64,000 nucleotides of DNA from Pseudonocardia sp. HH130630-07 (GTDB taxonomy: Bacteria; Actinomycetota; Actinomycetes; Mycobacteriales; Pseudonocardiaceae). Each line of letters opens with the position of its first letter. Within the stretch, counting starts at the first letter, position 1. The stretch spans positions 806,001 through 870,000 of the forward strand of contig NZ_CP013854.1 of assembly GCF_001698125.1 (NCBI RefSeq). The letters run 5' to 3'. Below the pieces are notes generated by a model. The model was not told where the DNA came from. It was given only the letters and a program-made list of their open reading frames with translations, and searched no databases. This document shows, piece by piece, positions 17,953-30,152 of the stretch. Made by a program: the position numbers and the translations under genes.

Positions 17953-19803
17953 ATGGGCTACCTGCTGGGGATCGACGTCGGCACGACCAGGACGGCGGCC
18001 GCGGTCACCCGGCCCGGGACGCCCGGGCCGGAGATGGTCACCCTCGGCGATCATGCGGTCGACATCCCGTCCGTGGTCTACGCCGCACCGGACGGGACGC
18101 TGCTGTACGGCGACGCCGCGGAACGGCGGGCGCTGACCGAGCCGGACCGGGTGGCCCGCGAGTTCAAGCGGCGGATCGGCGATCCGACCCCGATCCCGCT
18201 GGGCGAGCACGCCTTCACCGCGGAGGAGCTCTCGGCGCTGCTCGCCGAGCACGTCGTCGAGATCGTGTCCCGGGTCGAGGGCGGTCGCCCCGACCGGGTG
18301 GCGGTGACCCACCCGGCCTCCTGGGGCTCGCACAAGCGCGACCTGTTCGCCGGGGCGCTCGCCCGGCGCGGGCTGACCGTCACCTTCCTCACCGAGCCCC
18401 AGGCCGCGGCCCTGCACTACGCGACGAACGAGCGCGTCGAGCCGGGGGCCACCGTCGCCGTCTACGACCTCGGTGGCGGGACGTTCGACGCCGCCGTCGT
18501 CCGCAAGGAGGCGGGCGGGACCGCGGGCACCGGCGGCCACACCGCCGTCGGCGGGGCGTCGTTCACCCTGCTCGGCCGGCCGGAGGGGGTCGAGCAGCTC
18601 GGCGGCGCCGACTTCGACCAGTCGGTCGTCGACCACGTCCGGGACGCGGTCCCGCAGGCGTTCGAGTCGCTCGACGAGTCCGACCCCGACGTGCTGTCCC
18701 AGATGGCCCGGCTGCGCCGTGACTGCCGGGAGGCCAAGGAGGCGCTCTCGGCCGACACCGAGGTCTCCATCCCGGTCTGGCTGGGTGAGGTGCGCAGCAC
18801 CGTGCGGCTGCACCGCAGCGACTTCGAGGAACGGATCCGCCCCCGGCTCGACGAGTCCGTGGACGCCCTGCAGCGGGCGATCGCGTCCGCCGGCCTCGCC
18901 GCGTCCGGCCCCTCGGTGGTGCTGCTGGTCGGCGGTTCCTCCCGGGTGCCGCTCGTCGCCCAGATGGTCTCCTCGGAGCTGGGCCGCCCGATCCAGGTGG
19001 ACGCCGACCCGAAGAACGCGATCGGCAAGGGAGCGGTGCTCGCGCTGGGCCCGGCCGACCCGGTGGGGGCCTCGCAGCCCGGCTTCGGCGCGGTCGTGCC
19101 GGGTGCTCCCGCGCTCGCCCCCGATCCCGGCCCGCTGCCCTGGGAGGGCGGGGAGCCGGTGACCGAGCGGATGCCGGCCGGCGCCGGAACGGCGGCTCCG
19201 GACGGCGGTGCCACCGCGTACCTGGACGGTGCGAACGCCGACCCGCCGACCGACCGGATCCCGGTCGTCGCCCCGCCCTACGGTCATCCCGGCGACGAGG
19301 CCGGCACCGCGATGTACGGCTACCCGGGCGGCTACGAGGACGAGACCTCGGTCACCGCCGCACCGGCCGGGCGCACCGGCCGGTCCCCGGCGCTGCTCAT
19401 CGGCGTCGGCGGCGTGGTCGCCGCGCTCGCGGTGCTGGGTGCGGTGTTCTTCTGGCCGCAGAACCGCAGCGTCAGCAACGCGACGCCGGAGCTGCCCGCG
19501 ATGCCGACGACCACCCAGGCTCCCCCGCCGACCACCGAGGCGCCCGAGCCGACCCAGGAGCCCGAGCCCACCAGGGACCGCACCTCGACGCCCCGGACGA
19601 CGTCGGAGATCCTCCCGCCGCCGCCCCCGCCGCCGGACCCCTCGACGCCCGAGGACCCGACCACGACGGAGGAGCCGCCGACCACGACGTCCACGTCGTC
19701 GACGTCCTCGTCGTCGTCGAGTTCGAGCCGGCCGGAGGAGCCGCCCGCCAACCGGCCGCAACCGGCCGGCGCCCAGCCGGCGGGAACGCTGCCGGCGCAG
19801 TGA
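17953..19803 (+). CDS. Membrane-anchored Hsp70-like protein with Pro/Thr/Ser tail
   Basis: The 616-residue protein starts with an Hsp70/actin-type ATPase domain (residues 1 to about 365): GIDVGTTRTAAAVTRPG is phosphate loop 1, VAVYDLGGGTFDAAVV phosphate loop 2, and VVLLVGGSSRVPLVAQMV the adenosine motif. No peptide-binding domain follows. Instead there is a linker, one transmembrane helix (about 478-501, LLIGVGGVVAALAVLGAVFF) and an outside tail of about 115 residues with P7, TTT and S8 runs. Such proteins recur in actinobacteria, but their function is not known to me. It is a single gene with a terminator 70 bases downstream. Confidence 0.85.
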   Translation: MGYLLGIDVGTTRTAAAVTRPGTPGPEMVTLGDHAVDIPSVVYAAPDGTLLYGDAAERRALTEPDRVAREFKRRIGDPTPIPLGEHAFTAEELSALLAEHVVEIVSRVEGGRPDRVAVTHPASWGSHKRDLFAGALARRGLTVTFLTEPQAAALHYATNERVEPGATVAVYDLGGGTFDAAVVRKEAGGTAGTGGHTAVGGASFTLLGRPEGVEQLGGADFDQSVVDHVRDAVPQAFESLDESDPDVLSQMARLRRDCREAKEALSADTEVSIPVWLGEVRSTVRLHRSDFEERIRPRLDESVDALQRAIASAGLAASGPSVVLLVGGSSRVPLVAQMVSSELGRPIQVDADPKNAIGKGAVLALGPADPVGASQPGFGAVVPGAPALAPDPGPLPWEGGEPVTERMPAGAGTAAPDGGATAYLDGANADPPTDRIPVVAPPYGHPGDEAGTAMYGYPGGYEDETSVTAAPAGRTGRSPALLIGVGGVVAALAVLGAVFFWPQNRSVSNATPELPAMPTTTQAPPPTTEAPEPTQEPEPTRDRTSTPRTTSEILPPPPPPPDPSTPEDPTTTEEPPTTTSTSSTSSSSSSSSRPEEPPANRPQPAGAQPAGTLPAQ

Positions 19804-19870
19804 GACCGCGCTCCCCGGCCACGGCCGGGGAGCGTTCCGGCGGGCGGGGAACCGGCCCGCCGGAACGACG

Positions 19871-19901
19871 AAGGCCCCCGTTCCTGAGGAACGGGGGCCT
19901 T
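19871..19901. terminator. Strong bidirectional terminator
   Basis: Perfect 14-base arms (AAGGCCCCCGTTCC and complement) with a 3-base loop; the arm ends in TT and is followed by T then C. It lies 68 bases after the Hsp70-like stop and 10 bases beyond the 3' end of the tRNA-Glu on the other strand, so it can serve both. Confidence 0.85.
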
Positions 19902-19911
19902 TCATCTCGAG

Positions 19912-19984
19912 TAGTCCCGACGGGATTTGAACCCGCGCTACCGCCTTGAGAGGGCGGCGTCCTAGGCCGCTAGACGACGGGACC
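19912..19984 (-). tRNA. tRNA-Glu (CTC)
   Basis: On the minus strand the sequence folds as a full cloverleaf: acceptor GGTCCCG/CGGGACT, D arm with CTAGCGGCCTAGGA, anticodon stem CCGCC/GGCGG around loop CTCTCAA (anticodon CTC, reads GAG), and T arm with GGTTCAAATCC. CCA is not encoded. It is identical to the copy at 20057-20129 and lies near gltX, whose product charges it. Confidence 0.95.
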
Positions 19985-19989
19985 GAGGA

Positions 19990-20033
19990 CATCGGAATCG
20001 ATCTCCGATGCCGGATCACGAATCGTGATCCGG
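19990..20033 (-). other. Two hairpins in the spacer between the tRNA-Glu genes
   Basis: The 72-base spacer holds CATCGGA/TCCGATG (19990-19996 and 20004-20010) and CCGGATCACG/CGTGATCCGG (20011-20020 and 20024-20033). They could guide processing of a joint tRNA precursor or reduce read-through. No gene is seen. Confidence 0.45.
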
Positions 20034-20056
20034 ACGCGATATGTACATCTCGCGAG

Positions 20057-20129
20057 TAGTCCCGACGGGATTTGAACCCGCGCTACCGCCTTGAGAGGGC
20101 GGCGTCCTAGGCCGCTAGACGACGGGACC
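20057..20129 (-). tRNA. tRNA-Glu (CTC), second copy
   Basis: Identical in all 73 bases to the copy at 19912-19984, with the same CTC anticodon and no encoded CCA. The two copies and the tRNA-Gln upstream are all on the minus strand and probably come from one precursor. Identity suggests recent duplication or gene conversion. Confidence 0.95.
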
Positions 20130-20186
20130 GAGACGAGATGATTCCGATGTTCCAGAAACCACTGACACGAAGGGCGGTGGTTTCCG

Positions 20187-20258
20187 CTGGGGTACCAGGA
20201 CTCGAACCTAGACTAACTGAACCAGAATCAGTCGTGCTGCCAATTACACCATACCCCA
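20187..20258 (-). tRNA. tRNA-Gln (CTG)
   Basis: Minus-strand cloverleaf: acceptor TGGGGTA/TACCCCA, D arm GTGTAATTGGCAGCAC, anticodon stem ACTGA/TCAGT with loop TTCTGGT (anticodon CTG, reads CAG), T arm with GGTTCGAGTCC. The gatCAB genes near 57-60 kb and the single GltX here fit indirect Gln-tRNA charging, in which GltX first attaches Glu. Confidence 0.95.
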
Positions 20259-20326
20259 TCGAAAATCGAGGCTCAGCCCGCTCACTGCTCGCGGTTCCGA
20301 GCCCCGATCTCCGTGATACGAGTACT

Positions 20327-21811
<1,485 letters not shown>

Positions 21812-21978
21812 GGTGCGGTCAGGGTAGCCCCCGGCACCGCCGCCGACGGCCCGCCCACCACCGGCCCGGACCGCGGCCCGCCCTCCGTCCGGAGGGTGCG
21901 CACGGGCCCGGCGTGGGCCAGGGTGGTGACACCGGCCGGTGCGAGGCGGCACCGGCATCGACGAGGAGGCCGAGCACC

Positions 21979-22287
21979 GTGTACCAGCTCACCGTCCTGT
22001 ACCACCAGCCGGACGATCCGGCGGCGTTCGACGACTACTACGACCGCACGCACGTCCCGCTGGCGAGAGCGCTCCCCGGGCTGCAGCGGTTCACCGTCAG
22101 CCGTCCGCAACCGGGACCGGACGGTGCGGCGCCGCAGTACCACCTGGTGGCCACGCTCGAGTTCGCCGACCAGGCCGCCTTCGGGTCCGCGATGGGCGGC
22201 GCGGAGGGCCAGGCCGCCGTCGCCGACGTGCCGAACTTCGCCACCGGCGGGGCGACGATGCTGACCGGTCCGTCGCAGACACCCTGA
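21979..22287 (+). CDS. EthD-domain protein
   Basis: A 102-residue protein made of one dimeric alpha-beta barrel domain. [20 protein letters not shown], then [15 protein letters not shown] and [15 protein letters not shown], fit the EthD family. EthD accompanies P450 systems for ether degradation in Rhodococcus, but most members are of unknown use. GTG 21979 has GAGGAGG about 9 bases upstream. No redox partner is adjacent, so the substrate is unknown. It is convergent with leuB. Confidence 0.8.
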   Translation: MYQLTVLYHQPDDPAAFDDYYDRTHVPLARALPGLQRFTVSRPQPGPDGAAPQYHLVATLEFADQAAFGSAMGGAEGQAAVADVPNFATGGATMLTGPSQTP

Positions 22288-22292
22288 ACGCA

Positions 22293-22329
22293 CCGGAGGG
22301 CGGCACGGCCGTGCCGTACCGCCCTCCGG
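22293..22329. terminator. Hairpin between convergent ethD-like gene and leuB
   Basis: Arms CCGGAGGGCGG (22293-22303) and CCGCCCTCCGG (22319-22329), 11 perfect base pairs around a 15-base loop that is partly self-complementary (CACGGCCGTG). No T tract. It lies 5 bases after the + strand gene and 20 bases beyond the leuB stop. Confidence 0.65.
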
Positions 22330-22349
22330 TCCGTGCCGGGCTCCCGGCG

Positions 22350-23390
22350 TCAGTTCGCCGACACCTCGCGGCTCGACACCAGTGCGGCGAGCCGGTCACC
22401 GATCGACGACGTGTTCCCGGTGGCCGAGTGGTCCCGGGTCGCCAGGTCGAACGCCACCGCGGCCTCGACCCGCCGGGCGGAGTCGACGTGGCCCAGGTGG
22501 TCGAGCAGCAGCGCCACCGAGAGGATCGCGGCCGTCGGGTCGGCGATGCCCTGCCCGGCGATGTCCGGCGCGGAGCCGTGCACCGGCTCGAACATCGACG
22601 GGTTGGTGCGGCTCGCGTCCAGGTTCCCGCTGGCGGCCAGGCCGATCCCGCCGGTCACCGCGGCGGCGAGGTCCGTGAGGATGTCGCCGAACAGGTTGTC
22701 GGTGACGATCACGTCGTACCGGCCGGGGTCGGTGACCAGGTGGATCGTGGTCGAGTCGACGTGCTGGTAGGCCACCGACACCTCGGGGTACTCCAGCGAC
22801 ACCTCCTCGACGATCCGCGACCAGAGCGCACCGGCGTAGGTCAGCACGTTCGTCTTGTGCACCAGCGTGAGGTGCCGGCGCGGGCGCCGCTGGGCGCGGG
22901 CGAACGCGTCGCGCACCAGCCGCTCGATGCCGAACGCGGTGTTCTGGCTGACCTCGGTCGCGATCTCGTGCGGGGTGTCCTTGCGGAGCAGGCCGCCGGT
23001 GCCCACGTACGGGCCCTCGGTCCCCTCGCGGACGACCACCAGGTCGATCTCGGGGTTGCCGGCCAACGGCCCGCGCACGCCCGGGTACAGCCGGGCCGGG
23101 CGCAGGTTCACGTGGTGGTCGAGCTCGAACCGCAGGCGCAGCAGCAGGCCGCGCTCCAGGATCCCGCTGGGGACCGACGGGTCGCCGACCGCGCCCAGGA
23201 GGATCGCGTCGTGCTGCTTGAGCTCGGACAGCACGGTCTCGGGGAGCAGCTCACCGGTGGAGTGCCAGCGGGCGGCCCCGAGGTCGTACTCGGTCGTCTC
23301 GACGTCTCGGGCAACCTCACCGAGGACCTTGAGTGCCTCGTTGATCACTTCCGGGCCGATGCCGTCACCGGGGATGACCGCAAGGCGCAT
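22350..23390 (-). CDS. leuB: 3-isopropylmalate dehydrogenase
   Basis: LeuB oxidises and decarboxylates 3-isopropylmalate to 2-ketoisocaproate in leucine synthesis. The 346-residue protein begins [15 protein letters not shown] and has the substrate motif around [20 protein letters not shown], the metal-binding [16 protein letters not shown] and the NAD-binding [15 protein letters not shown]. The length suits the shorter actinobacterial LeuB. It is a single gene between hairpins and might be a target of the LtbR-like regulator. Confidence 0.96.
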   Translation of the reverse strand: MRLAVIPGDGIGPEVINEALKVLGEVARDVETTEYDLGAARWHSTGELLPETVLSELKQHDAILLGAVGDPSVPSGILERGLLLRLRFELDHHVNLRPARLYPGVRGPLAGNPEIDLVVVREGTEGPYVGTGGLLRKDTPHEIATEVSQNTAFGIERLVRDAFARAQRRPRRHLTLVHKTNVLTYAGALWSRIVEEVSLEYPEVSVAYQHVDSTTIHLVTDPGRYDVIVTDNLFGDILTDLAAAVTGGIGLAASGNLDASRTNPSMFEPVHGSAPDIAGQGIADPTAAILSVALLLDHLGHVDSARRVEAAVAFDLATRDHSATGNTSSIGDRLAALVSSREVSAN

Positions 23391-23572
23391 GAGCTCGTCC
23401 TCTCGTCGTACTGCGTCCGCACGCTACCGTCTGCGGACGCAGGGTCATCGTCCGGCCACCCGGTGGGGTGGGCACGGACGGGCGAACGCGTCAGCCGGAC
23501 GCACGCGCCCGTCACCGGGCCCGATCACCCTCCGGCGGGAAGACGGCCGGATCCGGACGCGTTGGGACGGAC

Positions 23573-24589
23573 GTGCCCACACCGTCGGAGCCGCTGGACC
23601 GGCTCGGTTTCCTGACCATCGGCTCGTTCGACGGCGCGGATCCGCGCGCCGGCCACGAGACCACGCTGGCCATGATCGAGCTGGGCGAGCGCCTGGGGTA
23701 CGACAGCGCGTTCGTCCGCCACCGGCACCTGCAGTTCGGGATCTCCTCACCGGTGGCGGTGCTCGCCGCGGCCACCCAGCGGACGAGCCGGATCGAGCTG
23801 GGCACCGCGGTGATCCCGCTCGGCTGGGAGAACCCGCTGCGTCTCGCCGAGGACCTCGCCACCGTCGACGTGCTCTCCGGCGGGCGGTTGAACCCGGGCA
23901 TCAGCGTGGGCCCGCCCATGCAGTGGGAGCACGTGCGCGACGCGCTGTACCCGGACACCGCCGACGTCGAGGACTTCGGCCGCGAGCGGGTCTCGCGGCT
24001 GCTGCGGTTCGTGCGCGGCGACGCGGCGAGCACCTTCTCCGGGACGGTCGGCATCGAGACGTTCTCCGAGCGGGTGCAACCGCACGCGCCGGGCCTGGCC
24101 GGCCGGATCTGGTACGGGGCCGCGTCCGCCGGCTCCGCCGCCTGGGCCGGCGAGCAGGGACTGAACCTGCTGACCAGCAACGTCGTGCGCGCACCCGGCG
24201 ACGGCGGCACCGACTTCGCCGCGGTCCAGCAGGGGCAGATCCTCGCCTTCCGCGAGGCCCACCCCGCCGGGCGGGTGTCCCAAGGGCTCGTCGTCGTCCC
24301 GACCGACTCGGCGACACCCACGCAGCGACAGCGGTACTCCGCCTACGCCGAGCACCGCAACGCCCGGGTCGGGATCCCGCAGGGCCCGGCCGGGCTGCTG
24401 TTCGCCCGCGACCTGGTCGGGACCTCCGACCAGATCGCCGAGAGCCTGTACGCCCACGCCGCGTTCCGCGAGGTGCGCGAGGCCGTGTTCGCCCTGCCGT
24501 TCGGCTTCCCGCACGAGGACTACGTGCAGATCGTCACCGACATCGCGACGCGGCTCGGCCCGGCGCTGGGCTGGTCGCCGGCGCGCTGA
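23573..24589 (+). CDS. LLM-class flavin-dependent oxidoreductase
   Basis: A 338-residue luciferase-like TIM-barrel protein. DRLGFLTIGSFDGADPRAGH, ELGERLGYDSAFVRHRH, SRIELGTAVIPLGWENPLRL and DVLSGGRLNPGISVG follow the bacterial luciferase pattern. Members use FMNH2 or reduced F420; cofC in this window shows the cell makes F420, but this sequence does not settle the cofactor. GTG 23573 is the first plausible start before homology. It is a single gene, convergent with serA, with no known substrate. Confidence 0.85.
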   Translation: MPTPSEPLDRLGFLTIGSFDGADPRAGHETTLAMIELGERLGYDSAFVRHRHLQFGISSPVAVLAAATQRTSRIELGTAVIPLGWENPLRLAEDLATVDVLSGGRLNPGISVGPPMQWEHVRDALYPDTADVEDFGRERVSRLLRFVRGDAASTFSGTVGIETFSERVQPHAPGLAGRIWYGAASAGSAAWAGEQGLNLLTSNVVRAPGDGGTDFAAVQQGQILAFREAHPAGRVSQGLVVVPTDSATPTQRQRYSAYAEHRNARVGIPQGPAGLLFARDLVGTSDQIAESLYAHAAFREVREAVFALPFGFPHEDYVQIVTDIATRLGPALGWSPAR

Positions 24590-24607
24590 CCGGGCGGCGG
24601 CCCGGTC
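24588..24607. terminator. Short hairpin between convergent LLM gene and serA
   Basis: GACCGGGC and GCCCGGTC, eight perfect pairs with a 4-base loop, starting within the stop codon of the LLM gene and ending 10 bases from the serA stop. No T tract. Confidence 0.5.
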
Positions 24608-24617
24608 GTCCGACGGC

Positions 24618-26228
24618 TCAGTCGTCGAACGAGATCAGCCGGATCGTCCGGGCACCGACCGACGCCCCGATCGGCTCGAGCACCCCCGGGTCGATCCGCC
24701 GGTCCACCCGCAGCAGCATGAGCGCGTCGGTGCCCTCGGTGGTCTGCGAGATCTGGGCCGCCTCGATGTTCACGGCGGCCTCGCCGAGCAGCGACCCGAC
24801 CCGGCCCATCACGCCGGGCCGGTCGGAGTACTCGAGCACCACCACGTCGCCCTCGGCCCGCAGGTCGAAGTGCCTGCCGTTGATCTCGACCAGCTTCGGC
24901 ACCTCGGCCCGCCCGGTCAGCGTCCCGGAGACGGTGATCGACTCGCCGTCCGGCATCGCCCCGCGCAGCTGCACGACGCTGCGGTGGTTCGCGCTCTCCG
25001 GCGTGGTGGTCAGGTCCACCGAGACGCCGCGGTCCTCGGCGAGCTGCGGCACGTTGACGAACGTCACCCGGTCCTCCACGACGTGCGTGAAGACCCCGCG
25101 CAGCGCGGCCAGCGACAGCACCGACACGTCCGCCCCGGCGAGCTCACCGGCGACGTCGACGGTCACCGAGGTCGGCGTCCGGCCGGCGACGGCGTGCAGC
25201 GTGATGCCGAGCTTCTGCACCAGCGGCAGCCAGGGCCGGACCTCCTCGCCGACCGCGCCGTGGACCTGCACGTTCACCGCGTCCGGCACGAACTCGCCGG
25301 CCAGGGCCAGCTGCACCGACCGCGCCACGTCGGTACCCGCCCGGTCCTGCGCCTCCGCCGTGGACGCGCCCAGGTGCGGGGTGACGACCACGTTCTCCAG
25401 CTCGAACAGCGGGCTCGAGGTCGTCGGCTCCGTGACGTAGACGTCGATGCCGGCCCCGCCGACCTGGCCCGAGCGCACCGCCTCGGCCAGCGCGTCCTCG
25501 TCGACCAGACCGCCGCGTGCGGCGTTGACGACCAGCACGCCCGGCTTGGTGATCGCCAGCTGGTCCTTGCCGATCAGCCCCAGGGTCTCCGGGGTCCGCG
25601 GCAGGTGGACGGTGATCATGTCCGCGGTGCGGAGCAGCTCGTCGAGCCCCATCAGCTCGATGCCGAGCTGGGCGGCCCGGGACGGCGCGATGTAGGGGTC
25701 GTAGGCGACCAGCTTCATCCCGAACGCGGCGAGCCGCTGCGCGACCAGCTGGCCGATCTTGCCGAGCCCGACGATGCCCGCGGTCTTCCCGTTGAGCTCG
25801 ACCCCGCCGTAGTCCGACCGCTTCCACTGCCCCTGGCGCAGCGAGGCGTCCGCCGCCGGGACGTGCCGCGCGACGGCCAGGAGCAACGCGACGGCGTGCT
25901 CGGCCGCGGAGACGATGTTCGACGTCGGTGCGTTGACGACCATCACCCCGCGGGCGGTGGCCGACTCCACGTCGACGTTGTCCAGGCCGACCCCGGCCCG
26001 CGCGACGACCTTCAGCCGGTGGGCGGCGATCAGCACCTCCGCGTCCACCTGCGTCGCGGACCGGACCAGCAGCGCGTCCGCGTCGGCGACCTCCTTCAGC
26101 AGCGCCGGTCGGTCGGTCCCGTCGACGTGACGGATCTCGACGCCGTCGCCCAGCAGTTCCACCGCGGACGGCGCGAGCTTCTCGGCGAGCAGGACGACGG
26201 GACGGGGGTGGGTGGCGACGGTGCTCAC
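24618..26228 (-). CDS. serA: D-3-phosphoglycerate dehydrogenase
   Basis: SerA starts serine synthesis by oxidising 3-phosphoglycerate. The 536-residue protein is the long type found in mycobacteria: substrate and NAD domains (GIVGLGKIGQLVAQRL; VVNAARGGLVDEDAL with the catalytic Arg; TPHLGASTAEAQ with the catalytic His), then an allosteric substrate-binding domain (about 320-450) and a C-terminal ACT domain (LEYSDRPGVMGRVGSLLGE) that binds serine for feedback control. GTG 26228 gives the expected N-terminus. Order next to ilvC and leuB matches Rv2996c. Confidence 0.96.
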   Translation of the reverse strand: MSTVATHPRPVVLLAEKLAPSAVELLGDGVEIRHVDGTDRPALLKEVADADALLVRSATQVDAEVLIAAHRLKVVARAGVGLDNVDVESATARGVMVVNAPTSNIVSAAEHAVALLLAVARHVPAADASLRQGQWKRSDYGGVELNGKTAGIVGLGKIGQLVAQRLAAFGMKLVAYDPYIAPSRAAQLGIELMGLDELLRTADMITVHLPRTPETLGLIGKDQLAITKPGVLVVNAARGGLVDEDALAEAVRSGQVGGAGIDVYVTEPTTSSPLFELENVVVTPHLGASTAEAQDRAGTDVARSVQLALAGEFVPDAVNVQVHGAVGEEVRPWLPLVQKLGITLHAVAGRTPTSVTVDVAGELAGADVSVLSLAALRGVFTHVVEDRVTFVNVPQLAEDRGVSVDLTTTPESANHRSVVQLRGAMPDGESITVSGTLTGRAEVPKLVEINGRHFDLRAEGDVVVLEYSDRPGVMGRVGSLLGEAAVNIEAAQISQTTEGTDALMLLRVDRRIDPGVLEPIGASVGARTIRLISFDD

Positions 26229-26380
26229 GGTGTGACGGTGCTCCCGGGGTCGGGTGGTGTTCCTACGTTGCGTCGGGCCACGACCATCCTAGGGCCGTCA
26301 GGGCCTCGCCAACCCCCCGGACGTGAGCGGCCCGATAACCTACTGACCAGTACGTTCCTTGGCCCACCGGCCCCGGGAAG

Positions 26381-26420
26381 GCCGAAACCCCCGTCCGGTC
26401 GTGTCGGACGGGGGTTCGGC
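26381..26420 (-). terminator. Hairpin downstream of ilvBNC
   Basis: GCCGAAACCCCCGTCC pairs with GGACGGGGGTTCGGC (one bulge) across a 9-base loop, about 95 bases past the ilvC stop. No T tract follows on the minus strand. The rest of the 286-base gap between serA and ilvC shows no gene; the serA promoter should lie at its left end. Confidence 0.65.
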
Positions 26421-26514
26421 TCTGCTCGCTCACCGGAGGGTGCGCCGGGAGCCGAGCTCGCGGGCGCTCGCGCACCCGCGGTCCTTCATCCTGCCGGACG
26501 CTACCGGCAGTGGA

Positions 26515-27564
<1,050 letters not shown>

Positions 27565-28074
27565 CTAGCGGACGGCCGCGGCGGTGATGGACCGGGGGCC
27601 ACGCCCGACCGCGACCATCCCCGACTTGACCATCTCGCGGATTCCGTAGGGCTCCAGCATGCGCAGCAGCGCGCCCAGCTTGTCGCCGGTGCCGGTGGCC
27701 TCGACCGTGACCGCCTCCGGGGAGACGTCGACGACCTTGGCCCGGAACAGCTGCACCGTCTCCAGCACCTGGCTGCGCACGGTGGCGTCGGCCCGGACCT
27801 TGACCAGCAGCAGCTCCCGCTGGACCGAGGCGGCCGGGTCCAGCTCCACGATCTTGATCACGTTCACGAGCTTGTTCAGCTGCTTGGTGACCTGCTCCAT
27901 CGGGAGCTCGTCGACCTCGACGACGATCGTCATCCGGGACACGTCGGGGTACTCGGTCGGCCCGACCGCCAGCGAGTTGATGTTGAACCCGCGACGGGAG
28001 AACAGCCCGGACACCCGGGCGAGGACACCCGGCTTGTCCTCGACCAGGACCGAGAGGGTGTGCAGCTCGCTCAC
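27565..28074 (-). CDS. ilvN: Acetolactate synthase, regulatory subunit
   Basis: A 169-residue regulatory subunit with an N-terminal ACT domain ([20 protein letters not shown], then [14 protein letters not shown]) and the C-terminal AHAS-small domain. It activates IlvB and confers valine feedback inhibition. GTG 28074 overlaps the ilvB stop by four bases (GTGA), giving coupled synthesis of the two subunits. Confidence 0.96.
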   Translation of the reverse strand: MSELHTLSVLVEDKPGVLARVSGLFSRRGFNINSLAVGPTEYPDVSRMTIVVEVDELPMEQVTKQLNKLVNVIKIVELDPAASVQRELLLVKVRADATVRSQVLETVQLFRAKVVDVSPEAVTVEATGTGDKLGALLRMLEPYGIREMVKSGMVAVGRGPRSITAAAVR

Positions 28075-30020
28075 TTGTCGTCCTCCGAACCGAAAGCGGC
28101 CTGCTCGGTCACGTCGGAGACCTCGTCCACCGAGGCCGCGAGATCGTCGTGCTCGAACTCCGGCCGGATGTCCCTGGCGACCTTGATCTCGTCGTTGCCC
28201 ATGCCCGCGGCGACCATCGGCCACACCTGGGCGTCGGCACCGACGACGAACTCCACGACGACCGGCCGGTCGTTGATCTCCATCGCCTGCCGGATGACCC
28301 GGTCGACGTCCTCCTTGGACTCGACCCGCAGGCCCACGCAGCCCATGGCCTCGGCCAGCATCGGGAAGTCCGGGATGCGCAGCTTGTGGGTGTTGAGGTC
28401 GGTGTTGGAGTACCGCTCGCCGTAGAACAGGTTCTGCCACTGGCGGACCATGCCCAGGTTGCCGTTGTTGATCACGGCCACCTTGATCGGGATGTTCTCG
28501 ATCGCGCAGGTGGCGAGCTCCTGGTTGGTCATCTGGAAGCAGCCGTCGCCGTCGATGCACCAGACGACCGTGTCCGGCTCGCCGACCTTGGCGCCCATCG
28601 CGGCCGGGACCGCGTAGCCCATGGTCCCGAGCCCGCCGGAGTTCAGCCAGGTGCGCGGCTTCTCGTAGCGGACGAACTGCGCGGCCCACATCTGGTGCTG
28701 GCCGACGCCCGCGGCGTACACCGCGTCCGGGCCGGCGATGGCGCCGATCCGGGAGATGACGTACTCCGGCGACAGCGAGCCGTCGGCCGGTTCGGTCCAG
28801 CCCAGCGGGTACCGGTCGCGGAGCCCGCCGACCTGCTTCCACCACGCGGACAGGTCCGGCGCGGGGCCGGCCTCCCGCTCGGTCCGGACGGCGTCGATGA
28901 GCTCGCGCAGGACCTCCCGGCAGTCCCCGACGATCGGCACGTCGGCGCGCCGGTTCTTGGAGATCTCGGCCGGGTCGATGTCGGCGTGGACCACCTTGGC
29001 GTGCGGCGCGAAGCTCTCCAGCTTGCCGGTGACCCGGTCGTCGAACCGGGAACCGAGCGCGACCAGCAGGTCGGAGCGCTGCATGGCCGCCACCGCGGCG
29101 ACGGTGCCGTGCATGCCCGGCATGCCGAGGTGCTGCGGGTGGCTGTCCGGGAAGACCCCGCGGGCCATCAGCGTGGTGACGACGGGCGCCCCGGTCAGCT
29201 CGGCCAGCTCGCGCAGCTCCTCGGCGGCCTCCGCCTTGAGCACGCCGCCGCCGACGTAGAGCACCGGCTTGCGGGACTCGCCGATCAGCCGGGCCGCCTC
29301 GCGGATCTGCTTGCCGTGCGGCCGGGTCGTCGGCCGGTAGCCGGGCAGTGCGAGCTCCGGGGGCCAGGAGAACGTGGTCTGCTCCTGCAGCACGTCCTTC
29401 GGGATGTCCACCAGGACCGGGCCGGGCCGGCCGGTGGACGCCAGGTGGAAGGCCTCGGCGATCGCGCGCGGGATCTCCGTCGCCTCGGTCACCAGCATGT
29501 TGTGCTTGGTCACCGGCATGGTGATGCCGGTGATGTCGGCCTCCTGGAAGGCGTCGGTGCCGATCAGCGGCCGGGTCTGCTGCCCCGTGATGGCCACCAG
29601 CGGCACCGAGTCCATGTGCGCGTCGGCGATCGGCGTGACGAGGTTCGTCGCCCCCGGCCCGGACGTCGCCATGCAGACCCCGACCCGGCCGGTGGCCTGC
29701 GCGTACCCGGTGGCGGCGTGCCCGGCGCCCTGCTCGTGCCGGACGAGGATGTGGCGCACCCGGGTCGAGTCGAGCAGCGGGTCGTAGGCGGGCAGGATGG
29801 TGCCGCCGGGAAGACCGAACACCACCTCGCAGCCGATCTCCTCGAGCGAGCGCACCAGGGACTGGGCACCGGTCATGGGCTCGTCCACGATCCGCGGACC
29901 GGGCACCGTGGTGTCCGGGGTACCGGGTCGGGACGTCTCGGCGCGCGCGGTCGCGGACCGGCCGGGCGGCGGGCCCGGCTTCGGGCCGGCCGAGCCGGAC
30001 TTCGAGGGGGCGGTGGTCAT
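28071..30020 (-). CDS. ilvB: Acetolactate synthase, catalytic subunit
   Basis: The ThDP-dependent first common enzyme of branched-chain amino-acid synthesis. In the 649-residue protein the ThDP-activating Glu96 is in [13 protein letters not shown], the FAD domain is central, and the ThDP/Mg motif is [15 protein letters not shown] with [12 protein letters not shown]. Residues 1-45 are a Pro/Ser/Thr-rich extension absent from most relatives; a start at Met49 ([13 protein letters not shown]) is also possible. A leader peptide and attenuator lie upstream. Confidence 0.96.
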   Translation of the reverse strand: MTTAPSKSGSAGPKPGPPPGRSATARAETSRPGTPDTTVPGPRIVDEPMTGAQSLVRSLEEIGCEVVFGLPGGTILPAYDPLLDSTRVRHILVRHEQGAGHAATGYAQATGRVGVCMATSGPGATNLVTPIADAHMDSVPLVAITGQQTRPLIGTDAFQEADITGITMPVTKHNMLVTEATEIPRAIAEAFHLASTGRPGPVLVDIPKDVLQEQTTFSWPPELALPGYRPTTRPHGKQIREAARLIGESRKPVLYVGGGVLKAEAAEELRELAELTGAPVVTTLMARGVFPDSHPQHLGMPGMHGTVAAVAAMQRSDLLVALGSRFDDRVTGKLESFAPHAKVVHADIDPAEISKNRRADVPIVGDCREVLRELIDAVRTEREAGPAPDLSAWWKQVGGLRDRYPLGWTEPADGSLSPEYVISRIGAIAGPDAVYAAGVGQHQMWAAQFVRYEKPRTWLNSGGLGTMGYAVPAAMGAKVGEPDTVVWCIDGDGCFQMTNQELATCAIENIPIKVAVINNGNLGMVRQWQNLFYGERYSNTDLNTHKLRIPDFPMLAEAMGCVGLRVESKEDVDRVIRQAMEINDRPVVVEFVVGADAQVWPMVAAGMGNDEIKVARDIRPEFEHDDLAASVDEVSDVTEQAAFGSEDDK

Positions 30021-30083
30021 CGGGGTCTGCCTCGCTGGAGATCGTGTTCGATCAGATGCCGGACATGAGCAGTGCTGGACATG

Positions 30084-30126
30084 AAAAAACCCCCGCCGCC
30101 CGGACTACGGGCTGGTGCGAGGGTGA
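30084..30126 (-). terminator. Attenuator terminator of the ilvBNC leader
   Basis: On the minus strand a GC-rich stem (core GCCCG/CGGGC with loop TAGTC, extended by weaker pairs) ends in GGGGG followed directly by T6 (complement of A6 at 30084-30089). It lies between the leader peptide and ilvB, about 65 bases before the ilvB start. This is the only hairpin with a true T6 tract noted here. The layout is that of a transcription attenuator. Confidence 0.8.
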
Positions 30127-30152
30127 GCGCGTCGTCGTTCGAGAGGTCGAAC

